This document shows positions 45,179 to 54,038 of a stretch of 64,000 bases of DNA, one piece after another (position 1 is the stretch's first letter; every line of letters starts with the position of its first letter). Under the pieces are notes generated by a model that saw only the letters and a program-made list of their open reading frames with translations, was not told the DNA's origin and made no database searches. The position numbers were made by a program, and so were the translations under genes. Location of the stretch: positions 558,001 to 622,000 of the forward strand of contig NZ_RCNT01000001.1 of the NCBI RefSeq assembly GCF_003688285.1, read 5' to 3'. The stretch is from Rhodophyticola porphyridii. Lineage in GTDB: Bacteria > Pseudomonadota > Alphaproteobacteria > Rhodobacterales > Rhodobacteraceae.

Positions 45179-46462
45179 CTAACCGTTGCCCAGCAGTTCC
45201 AACAGCGTCAGCGCCATGACCTTGGCGCTGTCTGCCATATCGTCGACGCCGACCCATTCATCGGGTTGGTGAGCCAGATCGAGAATACCGGGCCCATATG
45301 CGATACAGTTCTTCAGCCGACCGATCCGGTCGATATGTTTCTGGTCATACGTCCCGGGGGAAACCACGAACTCCGCCTGTTTCGACAGCACCTTTTCGAT
45401 GGCGGCCTGCACGGTTCTGACCACCGGCGCATCTTCGTCCGTCATCGTCGGCTGAACCTCGAACAGGTCACGGATCTCGTAGCTGAATTTCGGGCGTTCC
45501 GTCTTTATCTTCTCCAGCATTGCGGTGATTTCGGCTCTCACCTCCGAGATATCCTCTTCTATGAGGAAGCGGCGATCTATGGTGATCCGGCACCGATCCG
45601 GCACGCAGGGAGAAGGGAAGCCGGTATAGCCGTCTTCCTGCACCGGTTCGCCGCCATGGATCGCATTGATGTTGAGCGTGGACTGTCGGGCCCCGTCCGG
45701 CACTACCGGCATCGCCGTGCGCTTGCTGGCCAGAAGCGGGAACAGATGCCGCTCCATCTCCTCCAGAACCGCGCCCATGTGGCGAACCGCGCAGTCACCC
45801 AGAAACGGCATCGAGCCATGGGCAATCCGGCCATGGGTTTCGATCTCCGCCCACCAGACGCCCCGATGGCCGAGACAGATCCGATCCTTGTTGAGCGGCT
45901 CGGGTATAATCACATGCTGCACCCGTGAGGGGTCGAAATATCCCTGTTCGGCCAGATAGGCGACACCGCCGAAGCCGCCCGATTCCTCATCCGCCGTCGC
46001 GCTGATCTCGATGGCTCCGCGATAGTCCGGACAGGCTGAGATGAAAGCCTCCGCAGCGACGATCGAGGTGGCGAGCCCGCCTTTCATGTCGCACGCGCCG
46101 CGGCCGTAGATCCGGCCATTCTTCATCTGGCCGCCAAAGGGTTCCATCGTCCAGCCATGGCCGATCTCGACCACATCATGGTGAGAGTTGAAATGAACGC
46201 AGTCACCGGGTGTTCGTCCCTCATGGCGGGCGACGAGATTCCAGCGGGGATGGGTTTCACTATCCGCCGGCGCGCCGACGGCGCGGATCAGTTCGACGGC
46301 AAAGCCGGAACGGCTCAACCGCGCGGAGAGATAGTCGCAAATCTCCCGGTAGTTGCGACCGGGCGGGTTCAGCGTGGGAATGCGGATCAGATCCTGGGTC
46401 AGCGCGATCAGATCGTCACGGCGGGCGGCGATTTCGTCGAAAAGGCGGGTGCTGTCGGTCAT
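45179..46462 (-). CDS. M20-family deacylase (ArgE/DapE-type)
   Basis: A 427-residue zinc metallohydrolase of the M20 family. HFNSHHDVVE, GRGACDMKGGLA and ATADEESGGFGG supply the co-catalytic zinc ligands and the Glu base. A dimerisation domain (about residues 195-315) is inserted as usual, and LAHQPDEWVGVDDM near the end holds the final His ligand. It is annotated in relatives as acetylornithine deacetylase/succinyl-diaminopimelate desuccinylase-like, but the true substrate is not evident. It is monocistronic and convergent with tolB. Confidence 0.88.
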   Translation of the reverse strand: MTDSTRLFDEIAARRDDLIALTQDLIRIPTLNPPGRNYREICDYLSARLSRSGFAVELIRAVGAPADSETHPRWNLVARHEGRTPGDCVHFNSHHDVVEIGHGWTMEPFGGQMKNGRIYGRGACDMKGGLATSIVAAEAFISACPDYRGAIEISATADEESGGFGGVAYLAEQGYFDPSRVQHVIIPEPLNKDRICLGHRGVWWAEIETHGRIAHGSMPFLGDCAVRHMGAVLEEMERHLFPLLASKRTAMPVVPDGARQSTLNINAIHGGEPVQEDGYTGFPSPCVPDRCRITIDRRFLIEEDISEVRAEITAMLEKIKTERPKFSYEIRDLFEVQPTMTDEDAPVVRTVQAAIEKVLSKQAEFVVSPGTYDQKHIDRIGRLKNCIAYGPGILDLAHQPDEWVGVDDMADSAKVMALTLLELLGNG

Positions 46463-46565
46463 TTTTGCAACTTGCGCTCATGAGACTTGCGCCGCAAGCC
46501 CTGCCAAAGCCCTTTCGGGCCCCCATATAAGGGGTTATGAAAACGCGCGAGACCGGGAGTGCCGC

Positions 46566-46826
46566 ATGCTGAATATCGGCCGGATGGCGATCATCCTTAT
46601 TGTTGTGCTGACATTGGTGTATGTCTGCGTGTTCCTCTACTGGCGTTCGGGTGTGCGGGAACGGCTTGAGGAAGACTGGGTAATGGAAGGCCGGCCGGGA
46701 GATCGGGATACATGGGTCGACGAGCGCGTGGCCCCCAAGGCGCGACGGATCAGCAGGTGGCTGATCCTCTTCGTCTACGTGCTGCCGATCACCGCGCTGA
46801 GCGTGTTTGTGTACGTTACCAATTGA
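46566..46826 (+). CDS. Small two-helix membrane protein of unknown function
   Basis: An 86-residue protein with helices near residues 6-25 and 64-84. They are separated by a charged loop (RSGVRERLEEDWVMEGRPGDRDTW) that probably faces the cytosol. GGGAG lies six bases before the ATG. It is 17 bases upstream of the DUF1523 gene, so the two form an operon. The function is unknown; the pair may be an envelope module. Confidence 0.7.
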   Translation: MLNIGRMAIILIVVLTLVYVCVFLYWRSGVRERLEEDWVMEGRPGDRDTWVDERVAPKARRISRWLILFVYVLPITALSVFVYVTN

Positions 46827-46843
46827 ACAAGGGGCACTGAGCC

Positions 46844-47449
46844 ATGCGCTGGCCGCGAATAATCTTTCTGCTGATTTTGGCGCTGATCATCGGCGGCTTC
46901 ATGCATTACACGCTACCGGGCCGTGACATCGCGCGGATCACCGACACGGAGATCATCCGGCAGGATTTTTCGGGCTGGAACAGGATTTTCTACGCCCAAC
47001 CGGACAGCGGCAACGCCGATAGCGGCAATCGCGACCTGAGGCTGATCAATACGATCCGGGAAGACGGGTCGGTCATGGTCTATCGCAACGAGGATACCGG
47101 ATTTGGCTGGCCGCCATATTTCAAGCTGGACAGTGCCGACCTGCAGGCCGAGGCCAGCAATCTGAGTTCGACGGCGGCCGCCCCGCAATGGGTCGCCATC
47201 ACCCATTACGGCTGGCGGTCGAGATTTCTGTCCACCTATCCGAATGCCGTCGCGCTGCGACCGGTGGACGGCCCCGATGTCAGCCTGTTCCCGTGGCTCA
47301 ATGTCATCATCCTGGCGCTGCTGGCGCTGATCCTGTTCTTCATCTGGCGCATGTGGGAACGATTCGAGGACCGGGTGATCGAACCGACGGTGGATCGAAC
47401 CGCCGTGCGCTGGGCAAAGCTGCGAGACTGGATGGCCGGGCGCCGATGA
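46844..47449 (+). CDS. DUF1523 family membrane protein
   Basis: A 201-residue protein of DUF1523. An N-terminal helix (about residues 5-22) and a second helix (about 150-170) enclose a periplasmic domain with DTEIIRQDFSGWNRIFYAQ and FGWPPYFKLDSADLQAEA. ITHYGWRSRFLSTYPNAVALRPVDG is a conserved block. The C-terminal cytosolic tail is basic. AAGGGG precedes the ATG. No activity is known for the family. Confidence 0.8.
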   Translation: MRWPRIIFLLILALIIGGFMHYTLPGRDIARITDTEIIRQDFSGWNRIFYAQPDSGNADSGNRDLRLINTIREDGSVMVYRNEDTGFGWPPYFKLDSADLQAEASNLSSTAAAPQWVAITHYGWRSRFLSTYPNAVALRPVDGPDVSLFPWLNVIILALLALILFFIWRMWERFEDRVIEPTVDRTAVRWAKLRDWMAGRR

Positions 47450-47563
47450 CGCGGGCGGCAGCACGACAGCAAACCGTTCCTTGCCGCCTCTGGCGCTTGT
47501 CAGCCGGGTCTGCCCGGAATGGACGGCGGGGGCAGGATTTCCATCGGTCGCTGCGTCACGGAT

Positions 47564-47600
47564 AGCCCGGCCGGAGGTGCCCTTCCCCGGTAGGGCTTTT
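47564..47600 (+). terminator. Possible terminator after the DUF1523 operon
   Basis: AGCCC pairs with GGGCT, with inner CCGG pairing, followed by TTTT. It is imperfect but well placed between convergent genes. Confidence 0.4.
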
Positions 47601-47616
47601 CCGTCGCTCCGGTATC

Positions 47617-49971
47617 TTACTCGCCGTAGGGCACCCAGATCGTCTTGATCTCTGTGGCGGCCTGCAGAAAGCGCCTGCCTTCGCCCGATTTGCCCATCCA
47701 GTCGATCCCATGCCCGTCATGTACCCAGCTTCTTTTGAGATTGGAGGCGGAGGCTCTTTCGACGGCCTCCGCACTGACATGGGGTGTGAAGGCCCAGATC
47801 GCGTCCACATCCATGTGACTGGCAAGCGGTTCGGCGAGATCGGCGGGATCGCCGGTTACGATATTGACCACACCGCCGGGTAGATCCGACGTGTCGAGCA
47901 CCTGGTAGAGATCGGTGGCGGCAAGCGGCGCCGCATAGCTTGGCACCAGGACGATCCGATTGCCCATGGCGATGGCGGGCGCGATAACGGAAAGCGCTCC
48001 CAGAAGCGGCGCATCGTCGGGAGCCAGAGCGCCGATCACACCGACCGGTTCGGTCATCGCAAGCGCGATACCCCGGATCGGGACGGATTTCGCAGTGCCG
48101 TCGAACTTGTCGGCCCACGCAGCGTAGGTAAAGAGGCGGTCGATGGCCACATCCACCTCTGCCTCGGCGGTTTTGGCATTAACGCCGGTCAGATCGCGGA
48201 TGCGGGCCGCGAACTCTGCTGACCGTGCGGACAGGTTCTCGCCGATATAATAGAGGATCTGCGCGCGAAGATGGCCCGTGGTTCGGGCCCATGCCGCCGC
48301 GCCGCGGGCGGCCTCCACCGCGTTGCGGATATCCTTGCGATTGCCCAGCCCCATATGACCAAGAAGCCTGCCCTTGGCGGACCAGACCGGTTGCGAGTAT
48401 CCGCCATCGGGCCGGGCCTGTTTGCCGCCGACATACATCTTGGCGGTGCGGTCGAGACCGGGGGCATCGGGCCTGTCGGGAGCCGGAACGGGATCGGCCG
48501 GCTTCAACGGCTTCGTTTTCAGGGCGGGTTCGAGATAGGCCAGCAGCCCCTCCCATCCGCCTTCGCGGCCAAAGCCGCTTTCGCGCACACCGCCGAAAGG
48601 CGCCGCCGCGTCGAAGAGGTTGGTGGCATTCACCCAGACCACTCCGGCGGCCAGTTTCGGCGCCACGTCAAGCGCGAGGTTCAGGTTTTCGGTCCAGACC
48701 GTGGCGGCCAGCCCGTAACGGGTGTTGTTGGCAATCTCCACGGCTTCCGAAGGCGTGCGGAAGGTGGTGGAGACTAGCACGGGGCCAAAGATTTCCTCCT
48801 GCATCAGCGGGGCGGCGGGCGACAGGCCGGTGATCAGCGTCGGCGGGTAGAAACATCCCTGTTCAGGCACCGGTGTGGCCGCGCGGTAGGTCTCGCCCTC
48901 GGTGTTGCGGTCGACCAGCCGGGTGATCGTGGCGTGCTGGACCGGGTCCACGACCGCGCCCACATCGATGGATTTGTCCAGCGGATCGCCAAGGCGCAGC
49001 TTATCCATTCTTGCCTTGAGCCGTGCATGAAAATCCGCGGCAATGCCTTCTTGCACAAGAAGTCGGGACCCTGCGCAGCAGACCTGGCCTTGGTTGAACC
49101 AGATGGCATCCACCAGCCCCTCGATGGCGCTGTCGATATCGGCATCGTCGAAAACAATGTAGGGGGATTTCCCGCCCAGTTCGAGCGTCAGGGATTTTCC
49201 GGACCCCGCCGTGGCCTGCCTGATCCGGCGGCCAACCTCGGTGGATCCGGTGAAGGCGACCTTGTTCACATCCGGGTGCGTGGTCAGCGCCTCGCCGGTT
49301 CGCCCGTCGCCGGTCACGATGTTGACCACGCCTTTGGGCAGGCCGGCCTCCCGGCAGATATCGGCAAACAGCAACGCGGTGAGAGAGGTGTATTCAGCCG
49401 GTTTGAGAACGACCGTATTGCCGGCGGCCAGCGCCGGCGCGATCTTCCAAGAAAGCATCAGCAGCGGGAAGTTCCATGGGATGACCTGCCCGCAGACCCC
49501 AAGCGGGGCGTGGCCGGGCATTTCGTCGTCCAGCAGCTGGGCAAGACCCGCGTGGTAGTAGAAATGCCGCTGGGCCAGCGGCACGTCGATGTCGCGTGCC
49601 TCGCGGATCGGCTTACCGTTGTCGAGGGACTCGAGCACGGCGAAAAGGCGCGCATGTTTTTGCAGAAGGCGCGCCAGTGCATAGAGGTGGCGGGCGCGCT
49701 GGTGGCCGCTGAGTTTCGACCACCCGGGAAAGGCACGCCGTGCGGCGGTAACGGCTTTGTCCACCTGCTCGGCGGAGCTTTGGGTGATCCGGGCCAGTTC
49801 GGCGCCCGTGGCCGGGTTTCTGGTTGCGAATGTCTCGCCCGGTTTCGCGAAGGCGCCATCGATGAACGCCCCGAAGGCAGGGCCCTTTGCAGCAATCCAG
49901 GCCAAAGCCTCGGCGCTGCTTTCAGGAGCAGGGCCATAGTCCATCGTCTCGAAGATTTCGCGGGTGGTCAT
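47617..49971 (-). CDS. ALDH16-type aldehyde dehydrogenase (two ALDH domains)
   Basis: A 784-residue NAD-dependent aldehyde dehydrogenase with two fused ALDH units. The first (residues about 30-490) is complete: PWNFPLL, LELGGKSP with Glu264, and GQVCCAGS with Cys298. The second (about 510-784) has ALDH-like sequence but no catalytic Cys motif. It should play a structural role, as in the ALDH16 family described from Loktanella and other bacteria. It begins one base after the small membrane-protein gene and three genes into the deoC operon. Oxidising the acetaldehyde made by DeoC is the likely task. Confidence 0.9.
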   Translation of the reverse strand: MTTREIFETMDYGPAPESSAEALAWIAAKGPAFGAFIDGAFAKPGETFATRNPATGAELARITQSSAEQVDKAVTAARRAFPGWSKLSGHQRARHLYALARLLQKHARLFAVLESLDNGKPIREARDIDVPLAQRHFYYHAGLAQLLDDEMPGHAPLGVCGQVIPWNFPLLMLSWKIAPALAAGNTVVLKPAEYTSLTALLFADICREAGLPKGVVNIVTGDGRTGEALTTHPDVNKVAFTGSTEVGRRIRQATAGSGKSLTLELGGKSPYIVFDDADIDSAIEGLVDAIWFNQGQVCCAGSRLLVQEGIAADFHARLKARMDKLRLGDPLDKSIDVGAVVDPVQHATITRLVDRNTEGETYRAATPVPEQGCFYPPTLITGLSPAAPLMQEEIFGPVLVSTTFRTPSEAVEIANNTRYGLAATVWTENLNLALDVAPKLAAGVVWVNATNLFDAAAPFGGVRESGFGREGGWEGLLAYLEPALKTKPLKPADPVPAPDRPDAPGLDRTAKMYVGGKQARPDGGYSQPVWSAKGRLLGHMGLGNRKDIRNAVEAARGAAAWARTTGHLRAQILYYIGENLSARSAEFAARIRDLTGVNAKTAEAEVDVAIDRLFTYAAWADKFDGTAKSVPIRGIALAMTEPVGVIGALAPDDAPLLGALSVIAPAIAMGNRIVLVPSYAAPLAATDLYQVLDTSDLPGGVVNIVTGDPADLAEPLASHMDVDAIWAFTPHVSAEAVERASASNLKRSWVHDGHGIDWMGKSGEGRRFLQAATEIKTIWVPYGE

Positions 49972-49972
49972 G

Positions 49973-50254
49973 TCAGGGCCCCATGAAGAGGAAGATAAAA
50001 AGGACGGCGATCAGGATGACGATTGCGGCTGTTTTTCGGATGCGCGCGCGCTGCGCAAGGACGGCATGGGCGCGGATGTCATCGGCATACTCCTCCGGCG
50101 GGCGCCCGAAGGTGTAGGTCTCGTTGAAGCGTTTCAGTTGCGCATCGGTCAGGGACGCGGCGGAGGTTTTTTCCTTGCGATACTCCGAAAACCCCATCCA
50201 GATCACGTAGAGTGTCAGCAGGATCAGGATGACCGTGTTGAAGCTGAACATCAT
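49973..50254 (-). CDS. Small membrane protein between deoC and ALDH16
   Basis: A 93-residue protein with hydrophobic helices at both ends (about residues 4-22 and 73-91) and a polar middle. The middle contains LTDAQLKRFNETYTFGRPPEEYADDIRAHAVLAQRARIRK. It starts six bases after deoC and ends one base before the ALDH16 start, without its own ribosome binding site, so translation should be coupled. I recognise no family. Its position suggests a membrane anchor or small transporter partner for the pathway. Confidence 0.7.
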   Translation of the reverse strand: MMFSFNTVILILLTLYVIWMGFSEYRKEKTSAASLTDAQLKRFNETYTFGRPPEEYADDIRAHAVLAQRARIRKTAAIVILIAVLFIFLFMGP

Positions 50255-50260
50255 GGCGGG

Positions 50261-51265
50261 TCAGGCCATCGGATGCCGGTAGGACGCGGAATAGGCGCCG
50301 GTTGCGTGGTGTTCCAGCTGCCGTTCGATATCGCCCAGAAGGCTGCTTGCGCCGAAGCGGAAGAGGTCGGGCTGAAGCCAGCGGTTGCCCAGTTCCTCTT
50401 TCATCAGCGCCATGTAGACAAGCGCGTCCTTGGCCTTGGAAATCCCGCCCGCCGGTTTGTAGCCCACCTTGATGCCGGTCGCGGCCTCATAGGCGCGGAT
50501 CGCGCGGACCATGGTGAGAGAGACGGGCAGGGTTGCGTTGACGCTTTCCTTGCCGGTGGAGGTCTTGATGAAATCGGCCCCTGCCATCATGCAGACGAGC
50601 GAGGCGCGGGCGACATTGCGCAGCGTGCCAAGCTCTCCGGTGGCAAGGATCGCCTTGACATGCGCTTCGCCGCAGGCGGCGCGGAACTCCTTCATCTCGT
50701 CATAGAGCGCCTGCCAGTTGCCGGTCAGGACATGGCGGCGGGAGATGACAATGTCGATCTCGGCCGCACCTGCCTTCACGCTTTCCGTGATCTCGGCCAC
50801 CCGCAGATGGAAGGGCGACAGACCGGCGGGGAAGCCCGTGGATACGGCGGCGACCGGAATGCCCGAGCCCCGCAGCGCTTCGACGGCGGTTTCGACCATG
50901 TCGTGATAGACGCAGACGGCCCCGGTGGTGATCGGCGGCAGACCAAGTGTGTCGAGCAGATCGGCCCGGACCGGTTGGCGGGCCTTGGCGCAAAGGCGCC
51001 TGACCCGGCCTGGCGTGTCGTCTCCGGCAAGTGTGGTAAGATCGATCAGGGTGATGGCCCGGGCCAGCCACGCGGCCTGATATGTCTTCTTGACCGTCCG
51101 GCGGCCCGGCAGGCTGGCCGCCCGGCGTTCAATGGCGGAGGTGTTGGCCTGCACCCGCGCGACCCAATCCAGATCAAGCGGCATGCCGGCGTTGCGCGGC
51201 TCATGGACCTGCGGCAGTTGTGGGTCGGTCAAGGTGCTGGCGGTTTGGGTCGGAGCGTGTGTCAC
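50261..51265 (-). CDS. deoC: Deoxyribose-phosphate aldolase
   Basis: Cleaves 2-deoxyribose 5-phosphate to acetaldehyde and glyceraldehyde 3-phosphate. About 334 residues. CVYHDMVETAVEAL, AAVSTGFPAG, EIDIVISR, VKAILATGELG and DFIKTSTGKESVNATLPV (Schiff-base Lys in the KTSTG motif), with KVGYKPAGGI later, are diagnostic. The start is uncertain: GTG at 51265 includes the N-terminal EPRN-G-PLDLDW block seen in relatives, and ATG 51184 is the alternative. It leads the operon with the small membrane protein and ALDH16. Confidence 0.93.
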   Translation of the reverse strand: MTHAPTQTASTLTDPQLPQVHEPRNAGMPLDLDWVARVQANTSAIERRAASLPGRRTVKKTYQAAWLARAITLIDLTTLAGDDTPGRVRRLCAKARQPVRADLLDTLGLPPITTGAVCVYHDMVETAVEALRGSGIPVAAVSTGFPAGLSPFHLRVAEITESVKAGAAEIDIVISRRHVLTGNWQALYDEMKEFRAACGEAHVKAILATGELGTLRNVARASLVCMMAGADFIKTSTGKESVNATLPVSLTMVRAIRAYEAATGIKVGYKPAGGISKAKDALVYMALMKEELGNRWLQPDLFRFGASSLLGDIERQLEHHATGAYSASYRHPMA

Positions 51266-51357
51266 GAGAGTAAACTGAGCCAATGTGGACGGTTCGCTCA
51301 GCGTCTCATGTCGGCGCGGCAAAGACAAGCTTGACCATTTGGTCAAAAACTTGCGTG

Positions 51358-51807
51358 TCACAGCCGGGAAAGGATCAGCCCGACCGCCACGAAGGCGACG
51401 GCGAGGATGCGGGTCCAGCTGATTTCGCGCACTTGAAGGCCAAAGGCGCCGACGGTATCCAGAATGAGCGCTGCGGTCAGTTGCCCGAAGATCAGGGCCG
51501 CCACCATGGTGACGACGCCAAGCGTCGACACGCTCCAGACCGCGGCCCAGACATAGATCGCGCCAAGGGCCCCGCCTGTCCAGGCCCACCAGGGCGTATT
51601 GGCCATCGCGTCAAGCCCAGGCATCGTGCCCCGCGCCACAACGATGGAGCCAAGCACCAGAAACCCCACAAGAAACGAGATCGCCGCGGCAGCCACCGGA
51701 TCGCCCACATGTCCGGCAAGCCGGCTGTTGATCGGGGCCTGAACGGCAATTGCGACGCCGCCCAATGCGATGGCGGCAAGGGCCATCCAAGGTGCCAGAT
51801 TCATCAT
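51358..51807 (-). CDS. DMT-family transporter (DUF606/EamA-like half unit)
   Basis: A 149-residue membrane protein with about five hydrophobic helices. It matches the DMT/DUF606 pattern: WMALAAIALGGVAIAVQAPINSRLAGHVGDPVAAAAISFLVG, then WWAWTGGALGAIYVW. Short DUF606 proteins usually work as dimers. GGGGA lies before the double ATG at 51807/51804. It is divergent from rpe. The substrate is unknown. Confidence 0.8.
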   Translation of the reverse strand: MMNLAPWMALAAIALGGVAIAVQAPINSRLAGHVGDPVAAAAISFLVGFLVLGSIVVARGTMPGLDAMANTPWWAWTGGALGAIYVWAAVWSVSTLGVVTMVAALIFGQLTAALILDTVGAFGLQVREISWTRILAVAFVAVGLILSRL

Positions 51808-51930
51808 GGGTCCCCGCGTGTTGTGCGGTGTCACCGTGGCCGCTGCGCAGCGTTTGGGCAAGGGGCGCGTGACAGCCCCGCCGCGCCACGTTAACAGGAA
51901 GGCGCTGCCAGAGATAAGGACTCGCCGCCC

Positions 51931-52614
51931 ATGCCCTTCGACCGTTCGATCAAAATCGCACCGTCCATCCTGTCCGCGGATTTCGCCAATCTGGGTGCAG
52001 AGATCCGCGCGGTGGAGGCCGAAGGTGCGGATTGGATCCACGTGGACCCGATGGATGGGCATTTCGTTCCGAATCTGACCATCGGGCCGAATGTCGTAGC
52101 CGCGATCCGGCCCCATGTGACGACATTCATGGATGTGCATCTGATGATTGCTCCGGCTGATCCCTATATCGAGGCCTTCGCGAAGGCGGGTTCGGATATG
52201 ATCACCGTGCATGCGGAGGCCGGGCCGCATCTGCACCGCACACTGCAGAGTATTCGCGGCCACGGGGCAAAGGCCGGCGTGGCGCTGAACATGACCACGC
52301 CGCTGAGCCATATCGCCCATATCCTCGATGCCATCGACCTGATCCTGGTGATGACGATCAACCCCGGGTTCGGAGGGCAGAAGTTCACCCGTTCGATGGT
52401 GGAAAAGGTCGCCGAGGCGCGTGCCATGGTGGGCGACAGACCGATCCATATCGAAGTGGATGGCGGGATCGATCCCGCCACCGCGCCCCTTGTCGCCGGT
52501 GCGGGGGCGGATGTGCTGGTGGCGGGATCTGCCGTGTTCAAGGGCGGTTCGGTCGAGCGGCCGCAGGTCTATGGCGAGAACATCCGCGCGATCCGCGCCG
52601 CGGCGGAAGATTGA
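51931..52614 (+). CDS. rpe: Ribulose-phosphate 3-epimerase
   Basis: Interconverts ribulose and xylulose 5-phosphate in the pentose phosphate pathway or Calvin cycle. It has 227 residues. IAPSILSADFANLG, DWIHVDPMDGHFVPNLTIGP, DVHLMI, TINPGFGGQKF and EVDGGI are the TIM-barrel metal and phosphate sites. AAGGA precedes the ATG. All catalytic residues are present. Confidence 0.96.
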   Translation: MPFDRSIKIAPSILSADFANLGAEIRAVEAEGADWIHVDPMDGHFVPNLTIGPNVVAAIRPHVTTFMDVHLMIAPADPYIEAFAKAGSDMITVHAEAGPHLHRTLQSIRGHGAKAGVALNMTTPLSHIAHILDAIDLILVMTINPGFGGQKFTRSMVEKVAEARAMVGDRPIHIEVDGGIDPATAPLVAGAGADVLVAGSAVFKGGSVERPQVYGENIRAIRAAAED

Positions 52615-52801
52615 GGACGGTTGGCAAGCGGGATTTTGACCGGGAAGCCAGGCTCATAAAACCATCCAGACCACTGTTTTGAAGATACTGTTCCTAGATT
52701 TTTCGAGGCTGAATATGCCTCCACCCCGGCGCGACGTCTCACCGCTTCAACAATCAGACGCCGGGCAGCCCATTCGAGGGAGGGAGCCGATTTGAGGCAG
52801 G

Positions 52802-53137
52802 TCAGTGCAGGGTCATATCTGACAGAGCATTGATGACCACGATGCCCGCGCCGATAAGGGCCAGACCGACGATGGCCGGCCCATCGAGCTTTTGGCCGAA
52901 GACCAGAACGCCAGCCCCGGCCACGAAGATGATACCAAGCCCCGAGGCAAGCGCGTAGGTGATCCCGAGCGGCATGTATTTCAGTGCCAAGGTCAAGAAA
53001 TAGAAAGAACCGCCCAGACCAGCGATCACGATCAAAGACGGCCAAAGCCGCGTGAACTGCGCACTGGCATTGAGGGCAGAATACCCGATGGCCTCTGCCA
53101 GAACGGATGCGATCAAATAGAAATAATGAGTGGGCAT
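52802..53137 (-). CDS. Small multidrug resistance (SMR) family transporter
   Basis: A 111-residue protein with four membrane helices, of the SMR family. SVLAEAIGYSALNAS carries the membrane-embedded Glu (residue 15) needed for proton-coupled exchange. YMPLGITYALASGLGI is the conserved third-helix region. GGAG is eight bases before the ATG at 53137. Substrates may be cationic drugs or guanidinium; sequence does not decide. It is divergent from the LytTR gene. Confidence 0.85.
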   Translation of the reverse strand: MPTHYFYLIASVLAEAIGYSALNASAQFTRLWPSLIVIAGLGGSFYFLTLALKYMPLGITYALASGLGIIFVAGAGVLVFGQKLDGPAIVGLALIGAGIVVINALSDMTLH

Positions 53138-53248
53138 GGTTAGCTCCGTTGACGGGAAGGACAGGGCGCGCCCCGGAACTGTTGTGGGCGGCACGGCGTC
53201 GGGCTACACCCCTGGTGCCCGGTGAAAAACAGGATTGGCGCGAACGTC

Positions 53249-54028
53249 ATGGGAAATGTCGTCAACGACACCATTCTGACGGAGACGCTGGCCGAAGCGC
53301 GGAGTCTTGCAAATTCGGGTGGGCTTTGGGCCGGCTTGTTGGGCACGGGTCTGCTTCTGGGGCTGACCGGACCATTCGGGACATTCGATGATCTTTCGTT
53401 ACCCCTTCGGGTGGCCTATTGGGTGACGCTTTCCGTCCCGATCTACTGGGTGGGATTTTTTACAACCTTTGTCATCGCCTGTTGGTGTGAAGCATGGAAC
53501 ATCGGTCCGCGAAGTTCTGTTTTCATCGGAAGTCTGGTTGCCAGCTTGCCGATAACGCTGATGATCGCACTTGCGCATGGTTTTACGTTTGGTGCCCAGC
53601 CGCTGCCCGAGATGTTGCGCCTTTTGCCTTACGTCTCGGTGATCTCGGTGAGCGTATCCTTTCTGACCGAGGCGCTGGCTATGCCTGGCAATGTGCAGCC
53701 CGCGAAGCAGGCTCTGGCCAAGGAGCCGGCGTGGTTGGAGCAACTGCCTGCCGAATTGGGCCGAGAGTTGATCCTTCTTCAGGCTCAGGATCACTATCTG
53801 CGGGCCGAAACGCCGAAGGGAGAGGCATTGATACGCGCGCGCCTGCAGGAGGCGACCGAGGCGCTTGGATCCTACGGTGTACGGCTGCACCGATCATGGT
53901 GGGCGGCACGCCATGCCATAACCGGGCTGGCGTATCGGAACGGCGTGCCGGTAGTCATTTTGCGCGATGGCCGGGTGCTGCCGGTTGGGCGCACCTATCG
54001 CCGCGCCGTCCGCACGGCGCTGCGATAG
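53249..54028 (+). CDS. Membrane protein with C-terminal LytTR DNA-binding domain
   Basis: About 259 residues. Four membrane helices occupy residues about 25-145. A LytTR DNA-binding domain fills the C-terminal ~95 residues: LILLQAQDHYLRAETPKGEALIRARL, then VRLHRSWWAARHAI and LRDGRVLPVGRTYRRAVRTAL. The type is a one-component membrane transcription factor. A GTG at 53222 is an alternative start. It ends ten bases before the convergent ccr stop. The signal it senses is unknown. Confidence 0.85.
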   Translation: MGNVVNDTILTETLAEARSLANSGGLWAGLLGTGLLLGLTGPFGTFDDLSLPLRVAYWVTLSVPIYWVGFFTTFVIACWCEAWNIGPRSSVFIGSLVASLPITLMIALAHGFTFGAQPLPEMLRLLPYVSVISVSVSFLTEALAMPGNVQPAKQALAKEPAWLEQLPAELGRELILLQAQDHYLRAETPKGEALIRARLQEATEALGSYGVRLHRSWWAARHAITGLAYRNGVPVVILRDGRVLPVGRTYRRAVRTALR

Positions 54029-54038
54029 GTGTCCGACA

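Noticed and set aside
52615-52801. Gene relic between rpe and the SMR gene
   Set aside because: A minus-strand frame reads partly protein-like, but it has no homology I recognise and no start of its own.
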